A program made the position numbers and the translations under genes. From Bacteroidia bacterium (lineage in GTDB: Bacteria > Bacteroidota > Bacteroidia > Bacteroidales > Paludibacteraceae): a stretch of DNA of 64,000 nucleotides. The DNA is taken from positions 1 through 64,000 of the forward strand of contig SAAO01000027.1 of NCBI GenBank assembly GCA_009929375.1. Direction: 5' to 3'. The notes under the pieces are model-generated. The model searched no databases. It had not been told where the DNA came from and worked only from the letters and a program-made list of their open reading frames with translations. This document shows, one piece after another, positions 35,139 through 43,452 of the stretch; the stretch's first letter is position 1, and every line of letters begins with the position of its first letter.

Positions 35139-35906
35139 ATGTCAGGTCTCCCGTTCAAAATATTGCTCATCGCATTGGTAGTAACATTTCTTACTCCCTT
35201 CTCAGCATTTTCACAAAATACTGTTTCCGAGAGAGTTGTTTTGAAATCGGGCAAAAGCTATACAGGAGAAATTATTTTACGAAACGAAGAAGTTCTGATT
35301 TTGAAGCTCAGCGATGGAACGCGTTTTCAGTTTTCCATTCAGGATATCGAAAAAATTGAAGCCGTCAGCAGCTCCGAAGAGCCACAGACAGAACAAGATG
35401 AAAAAGAACCTGAGCATATATTATCAGGAATTATCGAACTATCGGGCGGAGTATCGGCGGCGCAATACAAAACAACCGCCGTTCCGTTTACAAGTGCGGG
35501 CATTACTTTCGGGTCCGATCAGTTTGGCGATGGAACTTTCTTTATGGGTTTGGGAGCAGCATTTCATTCAGCATTTTTGCCAGCACCGGAAATTGCCATA
35601 AGTTTTATACCTGTATATCTGAAAGGCCGTAAAATATTCAAAAGGAGCATTACCAGTCCATATATTTCACTTGATCTGGGTTATGCATTTGCAGCTCAGA
35701 AAGACTATTCCGGAGGAATATATTCCAAAATCAACCTTGGCATTCAGAAACGGCTCTCATACAAAACCTCGTTCTTTGCAGGTGTGTATGCCGGAGCCAC
35801 TGGATTTGGAGGCGAACTTACCGAGCAACTAAACAACAACACTTATACCTTTAGCGGAAAAACAGCATTTGTCAGTGGCGGACTGAGTCTGGGACTTCAG
35901 TTCTGA
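35139..35906 (+). CDS. Secreted protein with SH3-like N-domain and barrel-like C-domain
   Basis: 255 aa. Sec signal (about 1-26, ending AFSQ). Residues about 30-70 (VLKSGKSYTGEIILRNEEVLILKL ... IQDIEKIE) have the look of an Sm/SH3-like barrel found in Bacteroidetes envelope proteins. An acidic linker (EEPQTEQDEKEPE) follows, and residues 90-255 form amphipathic strands like a small outer membrane barrel ending in F. The function is unknown. The ATG follows the argD stop with no gap, which is unusual given its unrelated product. Confidence 0.6.
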   Translation: MSGLPFKILLIALVVTFLTPFSAFSQNTVSERVVLKSGKSYTGEIILRNEEVLILKLSDGTRFQFSIQDIEKIEAVSSSEEPQTEQDEKEPEHILSGIIELSGGVSAAQYKTTAVPFTSAGITFGSDQFGDGTFFMGLGAAFHSAFLPAPEIAISFIPVYLKGRKIFKRSITSPYISLDLGYAFAAQKDYSGGIYSKINLGIQKRLSYKTSFFAGVYAGATGFGGELTEQLNNNTYTFSGKTAFVSGGLSLGLQF

Positions 35907-35951
35907 ACGCCGCACATTAATACCGACTAAAATCAGACAAAAAACATTTAT

Positions 35952-36605
35952 ATGCAAATCAACAATTTATCAGAAAACAACTCCATTCTGAATCATTACC
36001 TCAAAGAAATCCGCTCAGTAGAGATTCAGGGCGACCCAATGCGCTTCCGACGAAACATGGAACGTATTGGCGAAATTATGGCATATGAAATAAGCAAAAC
36101 CATGAAATTCGAAAATGAAGATGTGAAAACTCCTCTTGGTATTGCTCCCACCAATGTAATAAGTGAGAAAGTGGTAATTTCCACTATTTTACGTGCCGGC
36201 CTCCCCTTTCACCAGGGTTTTCTCAGCTATTTCGACCGCGCTGAAAATGCTTTCGTTTCGGCTTACCGCAAATACAAGGATGCGCTGAAGTTCGATATTT
36301 TTATTGAATACATTGCTTCGCCCGACCTTACCGGCAAAACACTGATTATTACCGATCCGATGCTTGCCACCGGAGGCTCAATGGAACTGGCTTATGGCGC
36401 ATTGCTTACCAAAGGAACTCCTGCTCACATTCATGTGGCTACAGTTATATCGAGTCAGCCGGCCATCGATTATATAGCATCGCACTTCCCTGCTTCCAAA
36501 ACCACCGTCTGGGCTGCTGCTATTGATCCTGAACTTAACGATCATTCGTACATTGTACCGGGTTTGGGCGATGCTGGTGATTTGGCTTATGGCGTAAAGC
36601 TATAA
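35952..36605 (+). CDS. upp: Uracil phosphoribosyltransferase
   Basis: 217 aa. Makes UMP from uracil and PRPP (pyrimidine salvage). PRPP-binding loop IITDPMLATGGSME at 133-146; VISTILRAGLPFHQG before it and the C-terminal YIVPGLGDAGDLAYG uracil-binding hairpin are diagnostic. Length is usual for the family. It sits downstream of argD and the secreted protein and ends at a strong terminator. Confidence 0.95.
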   Translation: MQINNLSENNSILNHYLKEIRSVEIQGDPMRFRRNMERIGEIMAYEISKTMKFENEDVKTPLGIAPTNVISEKVVISTILRAGLPFHQGFLSYFDRAENAFVSAYRKYKDALKFDIFIEYIASPDLTGKTLIITDPMLATGGSMELAYGALLTKGTPAHIHVATVISSQPAIDYIASHFPASKTTVWAAAIDPELNDHSYIVPGLGDAGDLAYGVKL

Positions 36606-36625
36606 TTTTCAAACTCATTTACATA

Positions 36626-36662
36626 AAAAGGTCTGAAACAAAAAACAAGTTTCAGACCTTTT
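36626..36662. terminator. Bidirectional terminator, upp / SDR gene
   Basis: AAAAGGTCTGAAAC (36626-36639) and GTTTCAGACCTTTT (36649-36662) form a perfect 14-bp stem whose A/T ends serve both strands. Confidence 0.9.
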
Positions 36663-36680
36663 CTCATTTTATCAGACAGT

Positions 36681-37496
36681 CTAATAAATTTTCGATACCA
36701 TCCATATTTTCAGCCTTGCAGGCAACCAGTTACCAAGCAGGCAAATCAGTTTATAATCAATTCGCGGAACTACCACAGCCTTCATTCTCTTTCGGTAAAC
36801 CTGCTGCACAATAGCCTTTGATATTTTTTCAGGAGGCATTCCATTCTGCTCATCTTTTTCCATTTTACCAACCGATATTTTCATTTGCTGATAATACGGT
36901 GAATCCGGCTGTTGGGCTTTCACTGAATATTTACGGGCTGAGGTAAAAGCTGTTTTTGTATCGCCCGGAAGTATGGTAGAACATTGAATATGAAACGGTT
37001 TAAGTTCTATAGCCAGCGCCTGCATAAGCATAAGCAAAGCAGCTTTTACCGATGAATAATAAGCCTGATAAGGAATCGGAATCACAGCTGCAACCGACGA
37101 AACAGCAATTACACGTCCGTAACCCTGACTGCGGAAAACGGGTAAACAGGCCTGAATTGTTTTTACCACACCAAAAAAGTTTGTTTCAAACTGATATTTC
37201 ACCTCTTCGGAACTGGCATCTTCCACCGAACCAGCCAAACCATTTCCGGCATTTGCCACCACCACATTCAGACAGCCACGTTCTTCAACAATACGCTGCA
37301 CAGCTCTTCCGAGCTGTATTTCGTCATTTACATCCAACTGTACGGGAACAAATTCGCCACCACTTTGTTGGTTTTGATAAGCCTGAGCTGCACGGCGCGA
37401 AGCTCCGTACACCACAGCACCGGCATCGACAAGCATTTTTGCCGTTGCTTCACCAATTCCGGCACTTGCTCCGGTCAGAAATACAATTTGTTTCAT
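36681..37496 (-). CDS. Short-chain dehydrogenase/reductase
   Basis: 271 aa from ATG 37496 (a TTG four codons upstream is disfavoured because the promoter lies at 37518-37525). Classical SDR: cofactor loop TGASAGIG (8-15), NAG motif (82-84), catalytic Ser in AVSSVAAV and Y147/K151 in YYSSVKAAL. An Arg in the position after beta-2 (GASRRAAQ) suggests NADP(H). The substrate is unknown. Divergent from an AraC-family regulator that may control it. Confidence 0.88.
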   Translation of the reverse strand: MKQIVFLTGASAGIGEATAKMLVDAGAVVYGASRRAAQAYQNQQSGGEFVPVQLDVNDEIQLGRAVQRIVEERGCLNVVVANAGNGLAGSVEDASSEEVKYQFETNFFGVVKTIQACLPVFRSQGYGRVIAVSSVAAVIPIPYQAYYSSVKAALLMLMQALAIELKPFHIQCSTILPGDTKTAFTSARKYSVKAQQPDSPYYQQMKISVGKMEKDEQNGMPPEKISKAIVQQVYRKRMKAVVVPRIDYKLICLLGNWLPARLKIWMVSKIY

Positions 37497-37517
37497 TTTT
37501 TGTTTCAATTAATGCCA

Positions 37518-37525
37518 CAAAGATA
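37518..37525 (-). promoter_or_regulatory. -7 promoter element of the SDR gene
   Basis: TATCTTTG on the minus strand, 22 bp from the SDR start codon, in the 144-bp gap shared with the divergent AraC-family gene. Confidence 0.6.
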
Positions 37526-37640
37526 TATTCAGATTTGCATAAAACAGACAATTTATCGTAAAAACAAACTGAGTTTAGAAACAAATATATTATTTTTATC
37601 ACTACAATTCGCAAAACTAAAAACAGAAAAACAATCTGAA

Positions 37641-38525
37641 ATGGCTCACAATCAAATAAAAACATACACATTTGCCGAAAGTGGAAGCGAAAATCCAATG
37701 TTCATACTGAAACGAATGGAAGATATTTACTTTAATGGCGATGGAGAATCGGACTCGCCACACCGGCACGATTATTATGCCATCATTCTGGTTGAAAAGG
37801 GCAAAGGTGTACATTATGTCGATTTTGAAAAATACGACATCAGCGACCATAGCGTATATTTCATTTTGCCGGGACAAATGCACCAAGTAGTGCTCAGCGA
37901 AGCACCCAAAGGATGGGTACTGGCTTTTACCGATGAATTTCTGATCAGCAACTCCATTTCGGAAAAACTCATCAATGACATTTATCTGTTCAACGATTAC
38001 GGACAATCGCCGCCACTACCGCTCAATGAAACACAGATGGAAGTATATAAAAGTCTGATTGCTCAGATGGAACATTTTTCGGTGAGTCTGAAAAACTATT
38101 CAGGCGAAGCCACAGGGTCATTGCTGAAACTTTTTCTGATACAAAGCAACAATCATTGCAGCCTCGTAAAGGAAAACAATCCGCAGTTTATCGAAACCAC
38201 GAATCATTTACTTCGTTCGTTCAAGCAACTGCTCGACAGACATTACAAAACCAAACACAAAGTGTCCGATTATGCCGATATGCTTGCAGTGACGGCCGAT
38301 TATCTCAATAAAACAGTAAAAAACATCACCGGAAAACCGGCCAAAGAACATATTCAGAGCAAATTAATTGTGGAAGCAAAACGTACACTGCTGTTTTCGA
38401 ACATCAGCAGCAAGGAACTTTCGTACGAGCTGGGATTTGACGAATCGGCCCATTTCAACAATTTTTTCAAGAAAACAACCGGTTTCACGCCTTCTGAATT
38501 CCGCAGCACTGTGCGTTTGTCCTGA
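37641..38525 (+). CDS. AraC-family transcriptional regulator
   Basis: 294 aa from ATG 37641; the frame is open upstream through the SDR promoter and into the SDR gene, but that part is antisense. N-terminal cupin-like sensor (about 30-110: SPHRHDYYAIILVEKGKGVHYVD, HSVYFILPGQMHQV), C-terminal AraC DNA-binding domain with two HTHs (about 195-290: KVSDYADMLAVTADYLNKTVKNITG, and ISSKELSYELGFDESAHFNNFFKKTTGFTPSEFR). Despite the family name, nothing ties it to arabinose. Divergent from the SDR gene, 160 bp before DoxX. Confidence 0.9.
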   Translation: MAHNQIKTYTFAESGSENPMFILKRMEDIYFNGDGESDSPHRHDYYAIILVEKGKGVHYVDFEKYDISDHSVYFILPGQMHQVVLSEAPKGWVLAFTDEFLISNSISEKLINDIYLFNDYGQSPPLPLNETQMEVYKSLIAQMEHFSVSLKNYSGEATGSLLKLFLIQSNNHCSLVKENNPQFIETTNHLLRSFKQLLDRHYKTKHKVSDYADMLAVTADYLNKTVKNITGKPAKEHIQSKLIVEAKRTLLFSNISSKELSYELGFDESAHFNNFFKKTTGFTPSEFRSTVRLS

Positions 38526-38577
38526 TTTTTGCAATCATGCTCCTGATTTCTTTAATTTTCGCAGTATTTTGTCGCCG

Positions 38578-38585
38578 TATCTTTG
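38578..38585 (+). promoter_or_regulatory. -7 promoter element of the DoxX gene
   Basis: TATCTTTG, about 100 bp before the DoxX start, showing that DoxX has its own promoter after araC. Confidence 0.5.
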
Positions 38586-38684
38586 CATTATCAAAATTAA
38601 ACAATGGCAAACACCATATTTTGCCACTGAAATAATGTAAAACAGGCAGTTGAAACGCTGCATTTAAATTTAAAGAAAAAGAAT

Positions 38685-39146
38685 ATGAACACAATTATCA
38701 AGAAATTTTTCGCAACCGACACACAATCGTGGTCACTGTTAATCTCACGTTTAGCACTGGGAATTGTAATTTTACCTCATGGTATGCAAAAAGCTTTAGG
38801 CATGTATGGCGGATACGGATTCGAAGGCACACTCGGATTTTTCCAAAGCATGGGAATGCCCCTTCTTCTGGGAGTTTTAGTTATCCTTGCTGAATTTGTA
38901 GGTGCTATCGGTGTCATTCTGGGAGCCGGAACACGCTTTATGGCATTCTCCATTTTCCTGACTTTAGGAGGTGCAATGTTCCTTGGCGGACACGTAGATA
39001 ACGGATTTTTCATGAACTGGTTCGGCGCTCAGGCAGGCGAAGGTATAGAATATTTCCTTTTGGTACTTGGTTTGGCAGCTTCGCTGATGATAAGCGGTGG
39101 TGGAAAGTTTTCAGTTGATGGTTTTGTATCAGAAAAACTTAAATAA
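38685..39146 (+). CDS. DoxX-family membrane protein
   Basis: 153 aa with four hydrophobic segments (about 20-40, 58-80, 85-103, 122-140). The first segment with LISRLALGIVILPHGMQKALG is the DoxX signature. These small inner-membrane proteins are linked to redox or thiosulfate-related functions in some species; the role here is undefined. Probably its own unit, possibly under control of the adjacent AraC-family regulator. Confidence 0.85.
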   Translation: MNTIIKKFFATDTQSWSLLISRLALGIVILPHGMQKALGMYGGYGFEGTLGFFQSMGMPLLLGVLVILAEFVGAIGVILGAGTRFMAFSIFLTLGGAMFLGGHVDNGFFMNWFGAQAGEGIEYFLLVLGLAASLMISGGGKFSVDGFVSEKLK

Positions 39147-39182
39147 TTTCAACCAACCGCTATACTTAAATAACTGCTGATT

Positions 39183-39385
39183 AATATTGAGATATTTTTC
39201 AACACATAGTTCACAGTGGTTTTGAAAATAAAAGAAAAGACTAAGAACACATAGGATTACCCCGAAAATCGGGGTAATTTCAAAATCAAAAAAGTATCGT
39301 GAGATACTTTTACTATGTGAACTAAGTCTTTCTCTTCAATAATTTCTATGTGTTCTACTGTGTTAGAAATATATCATTCAATATT
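39183..39385. repeat. Nested inverted-repeat element 2 (MITE-like)
   Basis: 203-bp non-coding unit. Imperfect outer arms of about 73 nt (39183-39255 with 39311-39385) both begin AATATTGA and share CACATAG/CTATGTG blocks. Inside are two perfect hairpins: ATTACCCCGA-AAA-TCGGGGTAAT (39256-39278) and AAAGTATC-GTGA-GATACTTT (39291-39310). The architecture (long imperfect arms around two perfect palindromes) matches element 1 at 19564-19789, though the sequences differ. Confidence 0.7.
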
Positions 39386-39583
39386 TCAACCCTTTTACTT
39401 TTCAATAGTTGTGTAGCTCAACGTTTATAAAATAGGGCTAAATCCGGAAATCATACGGATTTAGTCCTTGTTATTTTCAGGCCATCAAAGCCTTTCGGCC
39501 TTCGGAGGTCTCCGGATTTGTCACTCAGCGATAATGGTCTGTATTTCAGAACCCGCACATTCGCAATATTTTAGCGAAAAAGA

Positions 39584-39613
39584 TTGCAGGTCGTCATTTT
39601 TTTTGTACCTTTG
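39584..39613 (+). promoter_or_regulatory. Promoter of tig
   Basis: TTG (39584-39586), 19 bp, TACCTTTG (39606-39613), a full match to the consensus. The leader would be about 105 nt. Confidence 0.75.
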
Positions 39614-39727
39614 CAGCCCTGAATATGCCCGAGGCTCACAATGGTCAAAAGCATTGATTCACAACAATCCGCAGCAATAATTGCTATCAAAACAGTTATC
39701 AGAAAATATCGGAAATAAATAAACATT

Positions 39728-41080
39728 ATGAACATCGTCAGAAAAGACATCGATCAGAACAACGCAATTCTCACATTGCAAATCGAAAAAAATGATTACG
39801 CCGAAAGAGTAGAAAAAACCCTTCGTGATTACCGCAAAAAAGCCAACATACCTGGTTTCCGTCCCGGAATGGTTCCTGTAGGCCTTATCAAAAAAATGTA
39901 TGGAAAAGCTGTAGCTGCCGAAGAAATCAACAAAATGATTTCAGACGAACTGTACAAATACATTCGCGAAAACAACATCAACATGTTGGGCGAACCACTC
40001 CCAAACGAAACCGAGCAGAAAGAACTTGACCTCAACAGCGACGAAACACTCGAATTCGTTTTCGATCTTGGTATTGCTCCTGAGTTCGAAGTGGAACTGA
40101 ACAAAAAAGACAAAGTAAAATACTATCAGATTGCCGTGAGCGACGAAATGATCGAAAATCAGATCAAATCGTACACCGGACGTTATGGTAAATATGTGCA
40201 GGAAGACACCGTAGAAGAAAAAGACATGGTTAAAGGCAGCCTGCTCGAAATGGCCAACGGAAAAGTAAACGAAGATGGCATTAAAGTGAAAGATGCTGTA
40301 CTGACTCCTGCATACATCAAAGACGAAGCTGTAAAAGCTCAGTTTACAGGAGCTAAAAAAGGTGACACCATCACTTTCAACCCTGCAACTGCACTTGTGG
40401 ATGCTGCCGAAATCAGCTCACTGCTGAAAATTTCGAAAGATGAAGCCAAAGAAATCACTGCCGATTTCAGCATGACCATCGATGGCATTACCCGCTACCA
40501 CGAAGCTGAAGTAAATCAGGAATTGTTCGATAAAGTATATGGCGAAGGCGTTGTAACTTCGGAAGAAGACTTCAAAGCGCGCATCAAAGCCAATATTGAA
40601 CAAACACTTGCAGCCGACAGCGATTACAAATTCGGAATCGATGCACGCGAAGTGGTTCTCGCTAAATTCGACGGACTGACTTTCCCGGATGCATTCCTGA
40701 AACGCTGGGTAAAAACAACCAACGAAAATCTGACCGACGAAACCCTCGAAGCCGATTATCCAAAAATGATTGCCGATCTGAAATGGCAGCTTATCAAGGA
40801 TAAAATTGCAAAAGCAAACGATATCAAAATCGAAAACGCTGATGTGGAAGCTTATGCTGAAAAAATCACCCGCGCTCAGTTTGCTCAGTACGGAATGGTT
40901 GGTATCGACGACGAAATTGTACAAAACTATGCCAAAGATATGCTGAAAAAAGAGGACACTCTGAAAAGCATTATCGAAAAAGTAGCTGAAGAAAAAGTAT
41001 TCGAAGTAATCAAAAACACTGTAAAACTTGACACTAAAGAAGTTTCGGTGGAAGATTTCAACAAAATGTTTGAGAACTAA
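39728..41080 (+). CDS. tig: Trigger factor
   Basis: 450 aa ribosome-associated chaperone. N-terminal ribosome-binding domain (about 1-115) with the docking region FRPGMVPVGLIKKMYG (GFRxGxxP signature); middle peptidyl-prolyl isomerase-like domain (about 150-245) that is divergent, as in other Bacteroidetes; C-terminal helical chaperone domain (250-450). Upstream of clpP and clpX, the conserved tig-clpP-clpX order linking nascent-chain folding to degradation. Confidence 0.92.
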   Translation: MNIVRKDIDQNNAILTLQIEKNDYAERVEKTLRDYRKKANIPGFRPGMVPVGLIKKMYGKAVAAEEINKMISDELYKYIRENNINMLGEPLPNETEQKELDLNSDETLEFVFDLGIAPEFEVELNKKDKVKYYQIAVSDEMIENQIKSYTGRYGKYVQEDTVEEKDMVKGSLLEMANGKVNEDGIKVKDAVLTPAYIKDEAVKAQFTGAKKGDTITFNPATALVDAAEISSLLKISKDEAKEITADFSMTIDGITRYHEAEVNQELFDKVYGEGVVTSEEDFKARIKANIEQTLAADSDYKFGIDAREVVLAKFDGLTFPDAFLKRWVKTTNENLTDETLEADYPKMIADLKWQLIKDKIAKANDIKIENADVEAYAEKITRAQFAQYGMVGIDDEIVQNYAKDMLKKEDTLKSIIEKVAEEKVFEVIKNTVKLDTKEVSVEDFNKMFEN

Positions 41081-41119
41081 CCGTTAAGGATTATTCCCAA
41101 ATCACAATATTTCATAGCG

Positions 41120-41197
41120 AAAAGGCTTTTATCCCGGCTGAATTAAACAAAAAAATTATACCTTTGTTTGATTTTCCGTAAGGATTAAAAGCCTTTT
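41120..41197. promoter_or_regulatory. Inverted repeat enclosing the clpP promoter
   Basis: AAAAGGCTTTTATCC (41120-41134) and GGATTAAAAGCCTTTT (41182-41197) are inverted arms, one base different in length. The 47-bp loop contains the clpP -7 element TACCTTTG (41159-41166). As tig read-through RNA, the arms plus following Ts could end transcription; in clpP mRNA only the right arm is present. Confidence 0.6.
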
Positions 41198-41243
41198 TCG
41201 GCTAAGTTAAAATACACTCGAATAAAAATAAAAAACTACCACT

Positions 41244-41924
41244 ATGGACATGAATAACGAATTCCGCAAATACGCCACCAAACATCTTGGTATGAATGGC
41301 CTGTCGCTCGAAAAATATGCGAACATCACAAGCAACTACATTTCGCCTTCGATTCTTGAAGAACGTCAGCTGAATGTAACTCAAATGGACGTTTTCTCGC
41401 GCTTGATGATGGATCGAATTATCTTCCTGGGCACTCAGGTCGACGATTATACAGCCAATGTCATTCAGGCACAGCTGCTTTTTCTGGACTCATCCGATCC
41501 CGGCAAAGACATCTCAATTTATCTGAACACTCCCGGCGGATCTGTTTACGCTGGTCTTGGCATTTACGACACTATGCAGTTTATCGGATCTGATGTGGCT
41601 ACTATCTGTACCGGAATGGCCGCTTCGATGGGAGCTGTACTGCTTGTAGCAGGAGCACAGGGAAAACGCTCGGCACTGAAACACTCACGCGTCATGATTC
41701 ACCAACCTATGGGAGGTGCTCAGGGTCAGGCTTCTGATATTGAAATCACTGCGCGCGAAATACAGAAACTCAAAAAAGAACTTTACACTATCATCGCCGA
41801 CCATTCGAACAACACATTCGAACGAATCGAAAAAGATTCCGATCGCGACTACTGGATGATATCACAGGAGGCGCTGGAATATGGCATGATCGACAGAATT
41901 CTTATCAACGAGAAGAAAAAATAA
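41244..41924 (+). CDS. clpP: ATP-dependent Clp protease proteolytic subunit
   Basis: 226 aa. Serine peptidase forming the barrel chamber that works with ClpX. Catalytic Ser128 in CTGMAASMGA and His153 in VMIHQP; YLNTPGGSVYAGLGIYDTMQ is diagnostic. The N-terminus has about 30 residues before the typical fold, probably a processed propeptide. Own promoter (TACCTTTG at 41159-41166), 44 bp before clpX, so the pair is an operon. Confidence 0.95.
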   Translation: MDMNNEFRKYATKHLGMNGLSLEKYANITSNYISPSILEERQLNVTQMDVFSRLMMDRIIFLGTQVDDYTANVIQAQLLFLDSSDPGKDISIYLNTPGGSVYAGLGIYDTMQFIGSDVATICTGMAASMGAVLLVAGAQGKRSALKHSRVMIHQPMGGAQGQASDIEITAREIQKLKKELYTIIADHSNNTFERIEKDSDRDYWMISQEALEYGMIDRILINEKKK

Positions 41925-41968
41925 TCAACTGAACAACAACCTTTTCAGTAGAAAAGTAATATCGCTCT

Positions 41969-43201
41969 ATGGCAAAAAACCAAAAACACTGCAGTTTTTG
42001 CGGACGTCCGGAATCGCAGGTCGATTTCTTTATTATGGGACAGGATGGGGCTCACATTTGCAACGAATGTGCCATTCAGGCTTCCGAAATAGTAAAGGAA
42101 AACACATCGCTGCGATCAAAACCTATGTCTTTACAAAAAGACCAGGTTCCAAAACCGATTGAAATAAAAGAATATCTTGATCAGTATGTGATTGGTCAGG
42201 ATGAAGCCAAAAAATTTCTATCGGTAGCTGTGTATAACCACTACAAAAGATTAATGCAGAAAAAGTCCAAAGATGATGTGGAAATCGAAAAGTCGAACAT
42301 CATTATGGTGGGCTATACCGGCACCGGAAAAACCCTTCTGGCCCGTACCATTGCAAAGAAACTGCATGTTCCTTTTACCATTGTCGATGCTACTGTACTT
42401 ACCGAAGCCGGTTATGTGGGCGAGGATATCGAAAGTATCCTTACACGTCTGCTGCAGGTGGCCGATTACGATGTAAAAGCTGCTGAACGGGGAATCGTGT
42501 TTATCGACGAGATTGATAAAATTGCACGCAAAGGCGACAACCCGAGCATTACACGCGACGTAAGTGGCGAAGGTGTACAGCAGGGACTTCTCAAACTGCT
42601 TGAAGGTTCGGTTGTAAACGTACCACCTCAGGGCGGTCGCAAACATCCTGATCAGAAAATGATTGCCGTGAACACTCAGAACATTCTGTTTATCTGCGGT
42701 GGTGCTTTCGATGGCATTGAAAAGAAAATCGCTTCACGACTCAACACACGTGTGGTTGGTTACGGTGCTGCACTCGAAAACGATCAGGTGGACAAAAACA
42801 ATCTGTTGCAGTACATTGCGCCACAGGACCTGAAATCGTTCGGTCTGATACCCGAAATCATCGGTCGTCTGCCCATTCTGACCTATCTTGAGCCGCTTGA
42901 CCGCAAAGCATTGCGACGCATACTTACAGAACCGAAAAATTCGATTGTAAAGCAATACGTCAAACTTTTCAAAATGGATCATATTGATCTGGTATTCGAC
43001 GACGAAGTTCTCGATTATATTGTGGACAAGGCCATCGAATTTAAACTCGGTGCCCGCGGTCTCCGTTCGATCACCGAAACCATAATCATGGACAAAATGT
43101 ACGAGATGCCCTCAGCGCACGAGCCATCGCTGCATATAAGCATTGATTACGCACAGAGCAAAATTGAAAAGACCAATGTAAACCGGCTGAAAATAGCCTG
43201 A
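41969..43201 (+). CDS. clpX: Clp protease ATP-binding subunit ClpX
   Basis: 410 aa AAA+ unfoldase. N-terminal zinc finger with C8, C11, C31 and C34 (CSFCG and CNEC); Walker A GYTGTGKT (115-122), Walker B VFIDEID (177-183), and the C-terminal small domain [19 protein letters not shown]. Recognises tagged proteins and feeds ClpP. Second gene of the clpP-clpX operon, ending at a strong terminator. Confidence 0.96.
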   Translation: MAKNQKHCSFCGRPESQVDFFIMGQDGAHICNECAIQASEIVKENTSLRSKPMSLQKDQVPKPIEIKEYLDQYVIGQDEAKKFLSVAVYNHYKRLMQKKSKDDVEIEKSNIIMVGYTGTGKTLLARTIAKKLHVPFTIVDATVLTEAGYVGEDIESILTRLLQVADYDVKAAERGIVFIDEIDKIARKGDNPSITRDVSGEGVQQGLLKLLEGSVVNVPPQGGRKHPDQKMIAVNTQNILFICGGAFDGIEKKIASRLNTRVVGYGAALENDQVDKNNLLQYIAPQDLKSFGLIPEIIGRLPILTYLEPLDRKALRRILTEPKNSIVKQYVKLFKMDHIDLVFDDEVLDYIVDKAIEFKLGARGLRSITETIIMDKMYEMPSAHEPSLHISIDYAQSKIEKTNVNRLKIA

Positions 43202-43241
43202 CAAAAAACATAAAGGTTTAAAAAACAAATATTTATTCAAC

Positions 43242-43289
43242 AAAACCGGATAATCAACAAATTATTTTGTGATTATCCGGTTTTTTTTT
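43242..43289 (+). terminator. Rho-independent terminator of clpPX
   Basis: AAAACCGGATAATC (43242-43255) and GATTATCCGGTTTT (43271-43284) form a perfect stem continuing into nine Ts. Confidence 0.92.
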
Positions 43290-43452
43290 CGAAAAGGGCT
43301 TGTATATTTGAAATCTGTTTATAATTTTGTTTGATGAATAGAACAAATGTAGCATTCTGCGCAAAAAAGACGAAAAAAATTCTATCCTGAATGCGGGAAT
43401 CTCAACAATATGTACTACTTTCGCAAACCAATTTTTGATTAAAAATAGCGGT

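Larger units (their letters stand above)
39147..39727. other. 581-bp intergenic region before trigger factor
   Basis: No gene or tRNA. It holds the nested inverted-repeat element 2 (39183-39385), an imperfect 12-bp hairpin GGGCTAAATCCG/CGGATTTAGTCC (39435-39467) followed by TTGTTATTTT, and the trigger-factor promoter (39584-39613). The remaining leader of about 110 nt up to the tig start shows nothing further. Confidence 0.65.

Noticed and set aside
37365-37640. N-terminal extension of the AraC-family regulator
   Set aside because: The open frame continues upstream but is antisense to the SDR gene and crosses both promoters; homology-like sequence starts at 37641.
39468-39680. 70-codon frame before tig
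   Set aside because: Overlaps the tig promoter, low-quality composition, no motif.
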